64,000 nucleotides of DNA, from positions 23,818 to 87,817 of the forward strand of contig JAFEMH010007487.1 in the NCBI GenBank assembly GCA_022495995.1, in the 5' to 3' direction. Source of the stretch: Adenophora triphylla var. japonica. Its lineage: Eukaryota; Streptophyta; Magnoliopsida; Asterales; Campanulaceae. How positions within the stretch are numbered: the first letter of the stretch is position 1; every line of letters starts with the position of its first letter. Shown piece after piece: positions 30,947 through 43,859 of this stretch. Below the pieces are notes generated by a model. The model worked only from the letters and a program-made list of their open reading frames with translations. It did no database searches and was not told where the DNA came from. The translations under genes and the position numbers were made by a program.

Positions 30947-33900
30947 CTCGACCTTCCAAAATTTGGGGCTGACCACAACGAACCCCTTTATATAACAGTT
31001 CAACTGGACGAGCGCCGTCTCCCTCGAGTCTTGGTAGATGGGGGATCATCCATGAACGTCCTTCCAGCCAAAATGATGGATTCGCTAGGGATCAAAGCAA
31101 CTGATCTAAAGCCCTCAACTCAGGCAATCAAGGCATACGATTCAACGTCCCGCCCAGTCTTGGGAATAGCCACCTTGAACTTGTGGTTCGGAAAACAAAT
31201 GGTCCCGACAGATTTCCAAGTCATCGACATCCCGATCACCTTCACTGCCATTTTGGGACGCCCTTGGCTACACCAGATCAATGGAGTGGCATCCACTCTC
31301 CATCAATGCGTAAAGTTCGTCCAAGGAACAGATCTAACCATCATCTACGGAGATAGCATAGTCACTGAAAGGACCGACACCAACGGCGTCCCGGTTTTAG
31401 AGATCAAACATGATGATGACGGCATGATGCTCACAGGGTTCACCATCGAAACCCCAAAGGCCCAGGTATGCCACATAGATTTGCCTTTGATTTGGGACAA
31501 GATTCCTCCCCCGATGAAAATGATGAAGCACATGAACTACATCCCGGGGCTCGGTTTGGGAAAACGCCATCAGGGCACCCTACAAATCATCAATTTCAAA
31601 GAACAGAATACCCTGCACGGCCTGGGATACATTCCTACTCCCGAACACATTGCGGAGGACAAGCGAGCTGCACGGAAACGCTCCACAGATAACAAAAGAG
31701 GCTTCCACGCCACCTCCGATCTTCGTCCTTACAGCTTCGACATGACCAAATACTTCATAAAAAAGGGTAACAACTTGAAAGAAGATCCAGGGAAGGGAAC
31801 AGAGTTGATCAACGCCAAACAAAGCGGGCCGACAACCATGGACAAGCTCCAACAGAACATTGCAAGATTCAGAGGCCTCAAGGCAAATCCCGTCCGAAGA
31901 GCATTCCTCGACGAACCACCTCTGCCGGGACCCATGACCACCACTATTCACAATGAATTTTGGTTCGGAAAAGCTCCCTCTTTGGCAGAAGAACTCGAAA
32001 AACTCTCTGTCAACACCCCTGTATTCAACAAGCAAGACGAATCTGCATTCGAGCTAGCAATGCCCAAGACAAGAGCAAAAGACTCCGCAGACGATGCCTG
32101 GAACGAGCCACTGCTCCACCTACTCTTCAAGGAAGAAATCGAGATGCCAGATCTAATCGATTTTGTTTCTGATAACTCTGTGATAGCCATGATTGGGAAC
32201 GGTGACACAAAGCCTTTCAAACCTCGCCTCCTGTCAAGCTCATTGCCACTCAACAACTGGGCCACCTTCTCCGGACCCACTGCCAGCAAAAAGGACATGA
32301 TCGAACAACTTGGTCTGACCCCTCGAGTCTTAGAGTCCAGTGTCATAACTCATACTGAGTCCATTATCTTTGAATTTGAGTCTCTCGAGTCATCTGATGG
32401 CCTCACGCCAGAAGATTACGAACTCATTGCCAATAATGTATTCCCGTATGCTCTTAATGAATGCTTCGATCTTTCCGAGTATCCTCTCATTGCATCTTTA
32501 ACAACTGATAAATTAACTAACACACAAACAGTTAATAACGATTCACTTGATAAAGAAGCAGACACATTAAATGAACAATACATTAAGCACATCTTTAAGC
32601 ATGTTGTCAAACGAGAGAAAAACCGGGCCCAAGCTGCCGAGGAGGTTTTAACCAAAGTGAATTTGGGAACTGCTGGAGAGCCAAAGGAGACTCAAATCGG
32701 AAGTTTCTTCACCGGCACAGAGCAAGACGCATTGATTGCACTGCTCAAAGAATTCGTGGACGTGTTCGCTTGGTCTTACCGAGACATGCCGGGATTAGAT
32801 CCAAACATTGTAGAACATCGGATTCCCTTGAATCCCGAGGCCAAGCCCATCAAGCAAAAGCTACGCCGAATCAAGCCAGAATGGTCTTTACAAGTCAAGG
32901 AAGAGATCGAGAAGATGCTCCGCGTCGGCTTCATCAGGGTGATCGAGTACCCCACATGGCTCTCCAACATAGTCACGGTCACCAAGGCCAATGGAAAAGT
33001 TCGCTGCTGCGTGGACTTCCGAGATCTCAACAAAGCAAGTCCCAAGGACGACTTTCCACTACCCAACATCGACATGTTGGTAGACACTACAGCCAATTTC
33101 GAAGTCAAGTCCTTCGTGGACGGGTTTGCCGGCTACAATCAAATCAAGATGGCCGAAGAAGATCAAGAAAAGACAGCCTTCATAACCCCCTGGGGAACCT
33201 ACTGCTACACAGTAATGCCGTTCGGACTAAAGAATGCTGGGGCTACCTACCAACGGGCAGCAACCGCCCTCTTCCATGATATGATTCACAAAGAAATCGA
33301 GGTATACGTCGATGACATGATCATCCACTCAAAGGGATCGGACGGACAACACCTCACAGACTTGAGAAAGTTCTTCAATCGCCTGCGAAAACACTCAATG
33401 AGGCTAAACCCTGCCAAGTGCACATTTGGGGTTAGCCGAGGCAAGGTTTTGGGATACATGGTCACCGAGAGAGGCATCGAGGTTGATCCTCAAAAGATCA
33501 AGGCCATCATCGAAATGAGACCACCGCAAACTCAGACAGAGGTGAAAAGCTTCATGGGCCGCCTACGCAAGATATCGCCCGCTCACAACCAATTGACCTC
33601 CATGTGCGAGCCAATCTTCAAATTGATGAAGAAAAATGCCGACGTCGAATGGAACTCAGAATGCCAAGATTCCTTTGAGAAAATAAAAGCATACCTTGTG
33701 AGTCCTCCGATTCTCTGTCCTCCCCACGAGGAAAAGCCACTGTTGCTATACCTAACTGTGACCGACACCGCAGTTGGAGCCATGCTCTGTCAAGAAAAGA
33801 AAGAGTCACGAGTCGAAAACGCCATCTACTTCGTCAGTCGAAAGTTTCAAGGCAGCGAACTCAATTACTCAGCCCTCGAGAAAACCTGTGCAGCTCTGGT

Positions 33901-34141
33901 TTGGGTTGTCAGGAAATTACGGCACTACATGCAGTCGCACACGGTACACTTGGTTTCCAAAATGGATCCAGTCAAATACCTCTTCGACAAACCATCTCTG
34001 TCAATGAGGCTCGCCAAATGGTCCTTCTTTCTAGCGGAGTTTGACATCAAGTATGTGAACCAAAAGTCAATCAAGGGATGGGTAATGGCTGAACAACTGG
34101 CTGACTTCCCAACCGACGAAGCTCAAGGTCCCGAACCATAA
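30947..34141 (+). pseudogene. Pol of element A: protease, reverse transcriptase and first RNase H
   Basis: The frame follows a TAG at 30944-30946 and is offset from the gag-like ORF, so a frameshift and a stop separate them. Protease has LVDGGSSMNV (31028 onward), with DGG at the active site in place of the usual DTG/DNG. Reverse transcriptase covers about 32800-33580, with CCVDFRDLNKA, MPFGLKNAGATYQR and the catalytic VYVDDM at 33301-33318, all intact. The first RNase H follows (LTVTDTAVGAMLCQ, about 33750; FVSRKFQGSELNYS). The frame ends at TAA 34139-34141. The region before RT is long, as in Tat elements. The RT domain itself looks undamaged. Confidence 0.85.
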
Positions 34142-34951
34142 TTTCCAGACGAGGGAATCTTCGCAATCGAAGGTGAAAATCGATGGCAACTGTTCTTCGA
34201 CGGAGCAGCCAACAAAAAGGGAAACGGCATCGGTATGCTCTTGGTAGATCCCAAGGACGAGCACACCCCAATTGCTATAAAGCTCAATTTCAGGGTAACC
34301 AACAATGCCGCCGAATATGAAGCCTGCGCTGCCGGACTGCAAGCTGCACTCGAAAGGAATATCCAGAAACTCGAAGTCTATGGAGACTCAGCCCTGATCA
34401 TCAACCAAGTTTCCAACAAATGGAAAACCATAGACCCAGGCTTGCAAAAATACCATGCCTGCATGGAGGACCTCATCACACAATTCGAAGAAGTCACCTT
34501 CCACTACCTGCCAAGAGACCGAAACAGGTTTGCTGACGCCTTAGCCACCTTGGCTTCACTCGTAGAAATCCCTGAAGGAAAATCAATCAAACCCTTCAAA
34601 GTCGGACGAAAGGAAATTCCTGCCTACTGTTGTGAGATCGAACCAGAACCCAAGCCCGTCAATGAGCCATGGTACAACCAGATCTTCCAATACCTCAAGA
34701 ACGGGGAAACTGCCTTCATGAACGAGAAAGGTCAACACAGAGAAGGGGTCAAAACCAAGAGCATCATGGCCCTAAAATGCCTTGCCTCTCACTTTGTCAT
34801 CCTTGGGGACATGCTATACAAGAAACGCTACCATGGACCACTCCTACGTTGCATCAGCCAAGAAGAAGCAAGAAAGTTCATGAACGAAGTCCACAATGGG
34901 GCTTGCGGTCCCCATGACTACACCTTGGCCCTTTGCCACTTGGGGAATTGA
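34142..34951 (+). pseudogene. Second (archaeal-type) RNase H and start of integrase, element A
   Basis: It is in the same frame as the upstream pol, separated only by the TAA at 34139. WQLFFDGAANKKGNGIG (from about 34184), NNAAEYEACAAGLQAAL, VYGDSALIINQV and RFADALATLAS give the D-E-D-D pattern of the additional RNase H that defines the Tat lineage. The following segment leads to the integrase (RCISQEEARKFMNEVHNGACGPH). The HHCC zinc-binding domain expected next is missing: the sequence jumps from GPH directly to the PWPFATWGID segment of the integrase core, in another frame. Confidence 0.8.
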
Positions 34952-35790
34952 CGTCATCGGAAAAAATCGCTCCGCCAGGCAGCAACGGTCACGAGTTCAT
35001 CTTAGTAGCCATCGACTACTTCACCAAATGGGTCGAAGCCAAGTCCTACAAAGTACTCACCTCCAAGAAGGTCGCGCATTTCCTCAAGGAAAACATCATC
35101 TGCCGATACGGCATCCCGAATGAGGTCATATCAGACAACGGCTCACACTTCGAAGGGGAATGCGACAGAGTGCTGGCCAAATTCAAGATCACATGCCACA
35201 AATCTTCTCCCTACCGACCACAAACAAATGGCGCCGTAGAAGCAGCAAACAAGACGCTCGAACGGATCATCCGAAAAATGACCACCCGAGGACGAGACTG
35301 GCCCGAGAAAATGCACCTTGCACTTTGGGGCTACCGAACATCAGTCAGAACAGCCATGGGAGAAACCCCATTCGCCCTGACATACGGGATGGAAGCAGTC
35401 CTTCCCATCGAATTGGAAATTCCCTCACTCCGAGTGCTGCTGGAAAATGACATCAACGAAGTCGAATGGCTCCGAAACCGACATGACGAATTGGCTCTGC
35501 TAGACGAGCGACGACTAAAGGCCATGGAACACGTTCGAGCCTACCAAAGCAGGATGGCTAGAGCTTTCGACAAGAAAGTCAAGTCCCGAGACATCAGGGA
35601 AGGCGATCTGGTACTCAAAGAAAAGCCTCCCACTCGAACCAACCCACTGGGAAAATGGGAACCAACGTGGATCGGCCCTTTCGTGGTTCAAAAGATCTTC
35701 TCCGGAGGTGCCATGAAGCCGACGCACCTAGACGGCAATCCCTTCATGAATCCAAATAACGGAAGCAAACTTCGCAGATACTTCGCCTAA
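34905..35790 (+). pseudogene. Integrase core of element A, without zinc-binding domain
   Basis: The core starts PWPFATWGIDVIG (about 34921-34959) in one frame and shifts at the A-run near 34960-34966 into the frame that continues to 35790. The catalytic residues are present: Asp in WGIDVIG, Asp in ISDNGSHF and Glu in NGAVEAANK. The C-terminal part has the GKWEPTWIGPFVV segment common to Ty3/gypsy integrases and ends FA at the TAA 35788-35790. With the HHCC domain deleted and a frameshift, no active enzyme can be made from this copy. Confidence 0.85.
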
Positions 35791-35830
35791 AGAAGAACAA
35801 ATGTGCATCTCTTGGCACTCCATGTAGTGT

Positions 35831-35878
35831 CGAACTACGCAGACCTGAGCCCTCTAGTCCGGGGGAACGTAGGCAACC
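35831..35878 (+). promoter_or_regulatory. Post-pol conserved motif
   Basis: CGAACTACGCAGACCTGAGC and GGGGGAACGTAGGCAACC, 41 bp after the end of integrase. The same motif is found in B at 46446-46496 (minus strand). The GAACTACG...GTAGG pattern is related to the paired motif before the polypurine tracts of A, B and C. The role is unknown. Confidence 0.6.
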
Positions 35879-36576
35879 TTAATTGGTCCGGTCTAAAAAT
35901 ACACAAAAAAGTCAAAAGTTTGAATGTCGATCAAGACCTCCACCAAACTACACACTTTCCAGGAGCATGCCCCCACCATCACCTTGACCAAGTCAAACAG
36001 CGGCGGCAACATCAAAGGACATCCGAGGGTCACTCAGCATCAAACGACTTACTCATGTCTGCTTCCAAGCCAGGGGCTTATCTTCGCCTTCACGCGCTTC
36101 AAAAAAAAAAAAGAGCTCGAGCAAGGGCTCACAAAAAAAAGAGAGCTCGAGCAAGGGCTCACAAAAAAAAACAAAACAAAAGAAGCTCAAGCGGAAGCTA
36201 CAAAAAATAAGGTCAAGATACCCGACGCCAACAAGAGGCAAAGAAGCTACGGAAAAGACCGTCAAAACAACTTGTCAGAGGATCATTCAACCTCCCGAAC
36301 GCAGAGCCCCAGCAAAAGGGATTGCCGTCAGGGCCCAGGCCGCTTCAGTCCACAAATGCAACAGACGCCGCCAAGGTTCACAAAAGACATAAAAGCAAAC
36401 AAGAGATCTTGCGTCTCGACAAAGCTTTAAAAGTAAATCACAAATCACTAATGGTTACAACATTTCTTGATGAGTTCAAGCACGGTCTACTCTCAAGTTC
36501 ACAACATGCTAAAAAACAGCTTAATACATTTAACAAATAATGTGTTTGCAAATGCAATGAATGGATACCTAGGAGG
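35879..36576. other. Spacer between integrase and the antisense gene
   Basis: A 30-bp GAGCTCGAGCAAGGGCTCAC unit with A-runs is repeated two to three times near 36105-36175. The rest shows no coding sign on either strand; it is where transcripts of pol and of the antisense gene would converge. Confidence 0.6.
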
Positions 36577-37910
36577 TCATTTCGCGCCGTCTGCGCTTGT
36601 CCCCTCGCCATTCTTTCCTTTCTTCCCTCGTCCCCGGCGAGTCTTCTTTCGCTCCACGTGAACCAACTCTGCGTCTCTCAGTCCGAGATCAGGGGTCCTC
36701 CCCGTAGAGTCAAACAATCCAGCAGCTCTCAGGGCTTCATTCACCCGTGCTTCGGCTCGGATCTCCTCCCTGCGAGTCTGCAAAAGAGGACCTCTCCCCG
36801 TCAGTCGGTCAACTCTAGTCTCGTAGTCAAACAAAGTGTCTCCCGTCACATCCAAAGGGTCAGACCAGGCTTCGACACTCCTAAGGCAATAGCTACTACG
36901 GCAGCCGGGTCCTAAAATTGCTCCACGCCTGATCTCCAAAGCCACTTGGGACTGCCCCGCACATTGCTCATACCAGGCCAAGTACTGAGTCGTCAATACG
37001 ACACTCTCCCGACGTCTAAGGAGCACCACAGGAGGGAAAGCGGAATACTTCCATACCCTCAGAAAATACAAGAAAGCACCTGGAGCGGCCATACAGAGAG
37101 GAACTATCTCCGCAGTAGCAAGGTCATCCCAGCCCAACAAAGGCTCCTGCTTCATCCGAAACTGCCGGGAAACAAGCGACGGAATATAGAAGGAGGACCA
37201 AGACAAACCTGGAACTCTGACGACACAGGACCCTTCCTGAAAAACCCTCCTAGTCTCAATTCCCCAGTGTGGAACCCACCAGCGGATCTGATGCGTACCA
37301 AGCTGTGCCATCCATCTCTCCCAGGCGGACTGATCCATATCCAACACAAGAGGTCGCTGAGCAAATGACCACGGACTAAACGACGTCGGAGCCTCGGGCA
37401 TGGCCTGAAGTCTCTCTCGCAGCCACAGGGTGAGCAAAGCGGGGCTTCCCCCTCTCATGAACCGATCCCCAGTCGCCAGACGGTCAATGCCATGAAGAGT
37501 CTCCCCCAGCACCAACGGGACAATATCCTATCCAGCTCTGCAGTGCCCAACCACATCTAGCAAAGCGCCATCACAAAAGCCAAGGGAGCTGACCATGAAG
37601 AGCGTCGCTATCACGCACAAGGAAAATGCATCCCAAGAGACGTCACTCTCATCATCAACTATGAACCGCTCCGGCAGCTCAAAAATGTCAATATGACCCG
37701 AATCAAGGATCAAGCCCTGCACTTCTTCCAACGAAGTCCGAAGAAAGCCTGCAAGCTTCACGCTCACGGCAGCGCCACCAATCAAAGGAAGCGAGATGGC
37801 CTTCACCTCCGGTCCTCCAATCAAAGCCCGAAAATCCTCAAAAGTGGGCACCAGTTCATTGTAAGAGAAGCAATACACATGCCTCCTAACATCCCAGAAC
37901 TTTGTGGCAG
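36577..37910 (-). pseudogene. Antisense DUF7745-like gene of element A, main part
   Basis: Read on the minus strand, this continues from 53198-53387 (the 5' part beyond the nested element B) in the same frame, for 507 codons plus stop. It contains NELVPTFEDFRALIGGP, then VDDESDVSWDAFSLCVIATLF, then LGETLHGIDRLATGDRFMRGGSPALLTLWLRERL spread over residues about 80-230, a pattern seen in plant DUF7745 proteins (aminotransferase-like / PMD-related family). The C-terminal end is basic (KKTRRGRGKKGKNG). One in-frame TAG at about 37528 is the only lesion besides the insertion. It lies opposite to pol. Function unknown; related plant domains are shared by host genes and transposons. Confidence 0.65.
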
Positions 37911-40900
37911 TGTGATGTACCCGATTTTTTTTTGAAATCAAACGGAGTCGCCACGCCATTTTTATTTTGAGGGCCAAAACTTTGAAAAAAGCCCGAGATC
38001 AGAAATTTAGGTTCGGAGGTCACGTTACGCGTCGGGAAGGACGTTAGTGTGCACCCGGCGCGTCTCGTAAAATGAGTCTTCCAAACATTTGAAATCCTTT
38101 TGTGTGTGTGTGTGTGTGTTACTTTGGCCAAAATGAGTTGAAGCTGAGAAAAAAAAATGGGGAACTCTTTATAAGACTTTGAACAATCCCCAAGATTTTT
38201 GGTATGATTTTTGGGTTGAGTCTTGGCACTCAAAAGATTTTTTGGAGTTGAAAAACAATTCTGCCAGAATGAAAAAGGCAGTTGACCCTTGACTTTGAAA
38301 TGGACTTAAAGGCTTCAAAACCTCAGAATCTGGGGAAAGTCCGATAATAAAAGTTGCTTAAAACACCCTAAATAGGGTTTCTGCAAAGGAAATTTCCATT
38401 TTGGGGGTTATTTGAGGGACCAAAACCTTCTGGAAATCTCAGATATGAAATCTGGATTTCTAGAAACTGATGAACTGACCTTTAAAAGAAAATTTTAAAA
38501 AAGGAGTTTTACTCACTCAAAAAATAAAGTAAAAATATGTATGGAAAGATCTGGATGTTGGCTACAAAAAGTATTTTGTAGTCAACACCAAATTCCAAGT
38601 TTATCTGTGTCCAAAAAATTAGACCATGGACTGAGGTCTGAGAAAATTGCTACTGGACAGCAACTTCTCAAGAAAGAAAATATGATTTTAAAGGGGGTTT
38701 TGCATCCATGCTTGTCCCCATTTCCCTAGGTTTTGGTTAGTGATCACTTGACATTTTAGTGGTGAATCAACTATACCAAACCATCCTTGGGGTACATTAG
38801 GACTTAAGCACTTCATTTGCTTGGGGAGGGGAATTTTATCCTTGAAAAAGAGATTTGATGTATGAAAATGATTTTTGGGGGTTTTGAAAATGTGTTTTCT
38901 TTGCAAGTAAGTAAGAACACTTTGAAAATAATGTTGATCCTTGTAGAAGATCATCCATGGAGATGAACTTCCATGGTGATCTTCTTGGATCTAAGACAAG
39001 AAGATGAAATAACTACATTTTGTAGTTTGAAGATGCATGCATGAATGAGAGATTTAGTGTAGGGAGAGGGAGGTTATACCTATCTTCCTTGTGTTGATGT
39101 ATGAGACTTGAGTATGGGAGTGTTTTGAAAGTATTTTGAGTGAGTGTGATTTGGGAAAGATTGGAGAGAAAATGGTGGCAATTCAAGTGAATTCCCACTG
39201 TTTTCTCCCTATTTTTCGCCAAGGTGCAGTTGCTGTTGTAAGTACCCAAATCTGGCTCATGCCTTCCGGTTAATTTTCCCGGCAATTCCGGTAATTTTTC
39301 CGGTAATTCCTCGGACTTTCCTACAGTTCCGGAATAATTTCAGAAATGTTCCAAGCCTTTTAAGGGCTGAAGGGAATGCTTGGTAATTAAGAAACACGTT
39401 TTTCTTAATTCCAAAACCCTTCTAGAAGACTGCCACCTTGCATGTTTCTAGAAGGGACTGGAATTGGCTACTTATGTCGTGCGACATAATAGGCCATGAA
39501 AAAATTTCTAGAAGCTTGCCACCTTGCATGTTTCTAGAAGAATCCAGAAGTGGCTACTTATGTCGTGCGACATAACCAGCCAGGGAGAGTTCTAGAAGGT
39601 TGCCACCTTGCATGTTTCTAGAAGGAAAGCAGTTATGGCTTGTTATGTCGTGCGACATAACAAGCCCATGCAGGCAGCCTATAAATAGAGGCCTTCACCT
39701 CTCATTTTAGGGACACCTCCTCCACCCCTCAGTCCCCCTCTATTGAGAATACGTCCAGGAATCCTTCTCTTTCCTCACATACCCTCCAAATCACCCCAAT
39801 CCTCCTAAATCAATTCTACACACACTTCCCACACACACACTTCTCACATACATCAAGAAATCAAGGAGTTCCCAAGGATCCAAGGCCTGAACTCAGTCTC
39901 CGGAGGAGGACGCTAGAAGGCTCCTATATCTAACTTGATATAGGAGTTGTGGATCTTCAAGGGTAACGAGTTTCTACCCCTTTTCCACTCTCTATTTTCC
40001 TTTGAATATGAAATCTATGTGTTACATGCATTGATAATGTAGTATTCTGATTAAAGTTGCATACTTTAGTGTTATTACCCAGATCCACATTTTATTTCAT
40101 TACATTTCATATAAAATCTCCGTTTTGACTTGGTTTTGCATGAACACTCAAGATGAGTGTGGATCCCTCATATCCACACCCTCTTGAAGTGTTCATTATT
40201 GATAAACATGCTCTCTGAGATTTGTTTGTGAAGTAACTTGACCATTTTGGTGCCTTGTTACCTCTGCAAATCTCAGTTGTAAAGCCTCTGCAAAATGGCT
40301 AGTTATGTCACGCGACATAGGCAGCCTATGTCACGCGACATAAGTAGCCGCTGCAGAAGCTTCACAATTTCAAGCTGTAATCTGATGTTAATCCCCATAA
40401 TGCTATAATCTGATGTCTATCTGCAATTTAGATAACATCTATGTACATAATGTGTCATCTTTTTATTAAAATACCATTCTCATACATAAAGGTGCATCCT
40501 TTGCACCTAAATCCCATTTTTCATGCATTAAAATCATTCCTTTTCCATTTAAAATCCCTTTTCACATTAAAGATGCACTCTTTGCACAAAGATCATTTCT
40601 TTACATAAAAAGCACCCATTTGCAATCAAATGCATCATTTTCAAACCAAAAATGCCATCTTTTCACTAAAGTATCATTTTTACATGCATTCCCCCATGTC
40701 CCCATTAGCAACCTTGGAACGGATCGGTGTAAAAGTTCTCATCTTTACATCGTTCCCTCTATTAAAGGTTCATTATTTCTTTAGAAAGGGACACCTTGAA
40801 CCCTATATCTCCGATTATCGCTTAAGAAAGAGTATGAAGCCTCTATACGAGCTCGACCGTCTTAAAGCGTAGGATTGATGGGCTAAGGACCCTCCTTTTC

Positions 40901-41731
40901 TAAAGAACCTCATCTTTGACCAAAAGAGAGTCATTCTCTCGATCACGCAAGTCCCGAGGGTCCCGAGGTTTAAAATGCGATGATCACAAGTCATAAGATG
41001 AGGACGGGATCATAATCCCGAATACATAAAATTCCAAGGAATCCCGAGCGACAACCAACAAATGGTTTGTACGTCCGAAAGACAACTTGGGACATTCCCC
41101 CCTTATTTTCAAACACATGCACACAAGAAATCACGCAAGCAAGCACGATTAATGAAATCTCGGGAGACTTGCTCCGGCAAGGCACTTTGGGTGAACGCCA
41201 AACGTTCTTCCCAAGGGGTAACTTAACCTCCGAACCCATAAAACAACCTTTTTTTCAAAGTTTTGAGGTAATCAAAATGGCGTGGCGACTCCGTTTTTCA
41301 AATAACTCGGATGTCTTCAAACTCGCGTGAATCCAACACAAAATTTGGGCACCACATTCACAGCTGTGAGTGAGTTGTGTTGTGTAAACTGAGAGAGGAG
41401 GGTTCAATTTATAGCCTTCTGAAATTGACAAACATGTCCGCGCGGATATGATCTGCAGCGTGCACTGTTCATTAAATGCAGCTCCAGGCTTTGGACAGGA
41501 AGAATAAAATTCAAAAATCCAGCAGTTTATGTTTTTCCACTTGCCCAATTCGGATTTTTCCAATTTCTTTTGCTTTTTGAGATTCTTTTGAAGGTTTAAC
41601 CTTAAATAACAATGCCCACTTTGCCCTTGCTTTGTTAGAAAAGTTAGGAATGTTAGGAAATGTTAGGAATGTTAAAACTTTCGTTAATTTTCTAACGAAA
41701 ATACTAACAAACTCAAATTGGAGCACTTACA
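37911..41731 (-). mobile_element. 3' LTR of element B, interrupted by solo LTR S
   Basis: The parts 37911-39236 and 41368-41731 together match the 5' LTR 51499-53192 nearly base for base. The palindrome TCCGCGCGGA is intact at 41437-41446. Hairpin 1 reads CTCGTAAAATGAG here (38064-38076), one base off the 5' copy. The hairpin 2 arms are ACGCGTCGGG (38027-38036) and CCCGGCGCGT (38054-38063). Confidence 0.95.
39237..41362 (+). mobile_element. Solo LTR S (Tat-like)
   Basis: It starts TGTAAGTACCCAAATC, ends CACATTCACA and is flanked by GCTGT (39232-39236 and 41363-41367). Three copies of the palindrome TTATGTCGTGCGACATAA (39472-39489, 39558-39575, 39643-39660) precede TATAAATA (39680-39687), and two related copies follow (40303-40319, 40327-40343). 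Hairpin 1 is CTTGC-TCCG-GCAAG (41168-41181), hairpin 2 CTTTGGG/CCCAAGG (41185-41191 with 41210-41216), and TGGCGACTC is at 41283-41291. There is no internal region, so this is a solo LTR left by LTR-LTR recombination. Confidence 0.95.
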
Positions 41732-41747
41732 GTAGCCCCTCGGCGAC
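41732..41747 (-). promoter_or_regulatory. Polypurine tract of element B
   Basis: On the minus strand GTCGCCGAGGGGCTAC directly precedes the LTR start TGTAAGTGCTCC. It is equivalent to GTCGTCGAGGGGCTTC in A (58708-58723). Confidence 0.7.
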
Positions 41748-41836
41748 GGTGCTTTCGAAGGAAGCGGGGTCGTCGATAAGAGTAAGGCTCCATATTTGAC
41801 AGGATGATCAAGTGATCGAGTGGCTGAACCTATTTA

Positions 41837-42063
41837 ATAGGCTACCTACGTATCCTTAAGAGGAATCAAGCCGGCCGTAGTTCGGGTCTTTGACCCTGGA
41901 GATGATGGCATTTTAGGTGCCTCGAACCTGGTGAGCGAGTTCTGCAGTCGATTGCTGGAGAGAAACTCTGTTGGGGATAAGAGATGACCATTTTGGTCTG
42001 GTGGCTGAACCTAGCGATAGGCTACCTACGTATCCTTAGTGGGAATCAAGCCGGTCGTAGTTC
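41837..42063 (-). promoter_or_regulatory. Paired pre-polypurine motifs of element B
   Basis: Two copies (41837-41883 and 42015-42063), 178 bp apart, of the GAACTACG ... TGATTCC ... GGATACGTAGGTAGCCTA motif on the minus strand. The same pair is in A (58336-58385 and 58512-58560, 176 bp apart) and in C. Confidence 0.65.
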
Positions 42064-42094
42064 GGGTCTTTCTATGTCGACCCTGGAGTGACTA

Positions 42095-43432
42095 TTTTAG
42101 GGAAGTCGCCCTATGGTTTGACTATTTTTTGGGAAGTCGCCCTAAGATCAGATTATTTTTGGGAAGTCGCCCTATGATTTGACTATTTTTGGGAAGTCAC
42201 CCTATGACCTGACTATTTTTGGGGAGTCACCCTATGGTTTGACTATTTTTGGGAAGTCGCCCTATGGTTTGACTATTTTGGGGAAGTCACCCTATGATCT
42301 GACTATTTTTGGGAAGTCACCCTATGATTTGACTATTTTTGGGAAGTCACCCTGACTATTTTTGGGAAGTCACCCTAAGATCTGACTATTTTTGGGAAGT
42401 CACCCTATGGTTTGACTATTTTTGGGAAGTCGCCCTATGGTTTGACTATTTTGGGGAAGTCACCCTATGATCTGACTATTTTTGGGAAGTCACCCTATGA
42501 TTTGACTATTTTTGGGAAGTCACCCTAATATTTGACTATTTTTGAGAAGTCACCCTATGGTTTGACTATTTTTGGGAAGTCGCCCTATGGTTTGACTATT
42601 TTGGGGAAGTCACCCTAAGATTTGACTATTTTTGGGAAGTCACCCTATGATTTGACTATTTTTGGGAAGTCACCCTAAGATTTGACTATTTTTGGGAAGT
42701 CACCCTATGGTTTGACTATTTTTGGGAAGTCGCCCTATGGTTTGACTATTTTTGGGAAGTCGCCCTATGGTTTGACTATTTTGGGGAAGTCACCCTATGA
42801 TCTGACTATTTTTGGGAAGTCACCCTATGATTTGACTATTTTTGGGAAGTCACCCTAAGATTTGACTATTTTTTGGAAGTCACCCTAAGATCTGACTATT
42901 TTTGGGGAGTCACCCTATGGTTTGACTATTTTTGGGAAGTCGCCCTATGGTTTGACTATTTTGGGGAAGTCACCCTATGATCTGACTATTTTGTGAAGTC
43001 GACCTATGATTTGACTATTTTTGGGAAGTCACCCTGACTATTTTTGGGAAGTCACCCTAAGATCTGACTATTTTTGGGAAGTCACCCTATGGTTTGACTA
43101 TTTTGGGAAGTCGCCCTATGGTTTGACTATTTTGGGGAAGTCACCCTATGATCTGACTATTTTTGGGAAGTCACCCTATGATTTGACTATTTTTGGGAAG
43201 TCACCCTAAGATTTGACTATTTTTGGGAAGTCACCCTATGGTTTGACTATTTTTGGGAAGTCGCCCTATGGTTTGACTATTTTGGGGAAGTCACCCTATG
43301 ATCTGACTATTTTTGGGAAGTCACCCTATGATTTGACTATTTTTGGGAAGTCACCCTAAGATTTGACTATTTTTGGGAAGTCACCCTAAGATCTGACTAT
43401 TTTTTGGGAAGTCACCCTATGGTTTTGGTTTG
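42095..43432. repeat. 30-bp minisatellite, about 44 copies
   Basis: Consensus GACTATTTTTGGGAAGTCAC plus CCTATGATTT, with variants CGCC/CACC, ATGG/ATGA/AAGA and GGGG/TGGG that recur in a higher-order pattern of several units. Stop-free stretches are by-products. It lies in the 3' part of element B. Confidence 0.95.
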
Positions 43433-43469
43433 TCGAATTAGGGGATGATTGCGATTTCTCGCTTTCCTA

Positions 43470-43660
43470 GTGTCGTGTGTGATAGCGTCTTAGGTGCCTC
43501 GAACCTTGATGATGGCGTCTTAGGTGCCTCGAACCTTGGAGATGGCGTTTTAGGTGCCTCGAGCCTAGATGATGGCGTTTTAGGTGCCTCGAACCTTGAT
43601 GATGGCGTCTTAGGTGCCTCGGACCTTGATGATGGCGTTTTTAGGTGCCTCGAACCTTAA
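43470..43660. repeat. 30-bp minisatellite, about 6 copies
   Basis: Units GATGGCGTTTTAGGTGCCTC plus GAACCTTGAT. It is the complement of the array at 500-625 in element C. Confidence 0.9.
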
Positions 43661-43859
43661 TAAAGGGTGATTTGGAGGTATCAACTTGTTTTGAAATGAT
43701 TTCCTTCGATGTTCGTATCCTTTCGTTGGGGACGGACTCTGAGGGGATAGACAGTCTTTTGGTGGACTTCATTTGAAGGGATCGGTCTTTCGTTTGCTGC
43801 CGGAGGTGAAAGAGACGGAATTACGTTAACTTCGCTGGGGATTTTTTTAGCCTTTGTTG

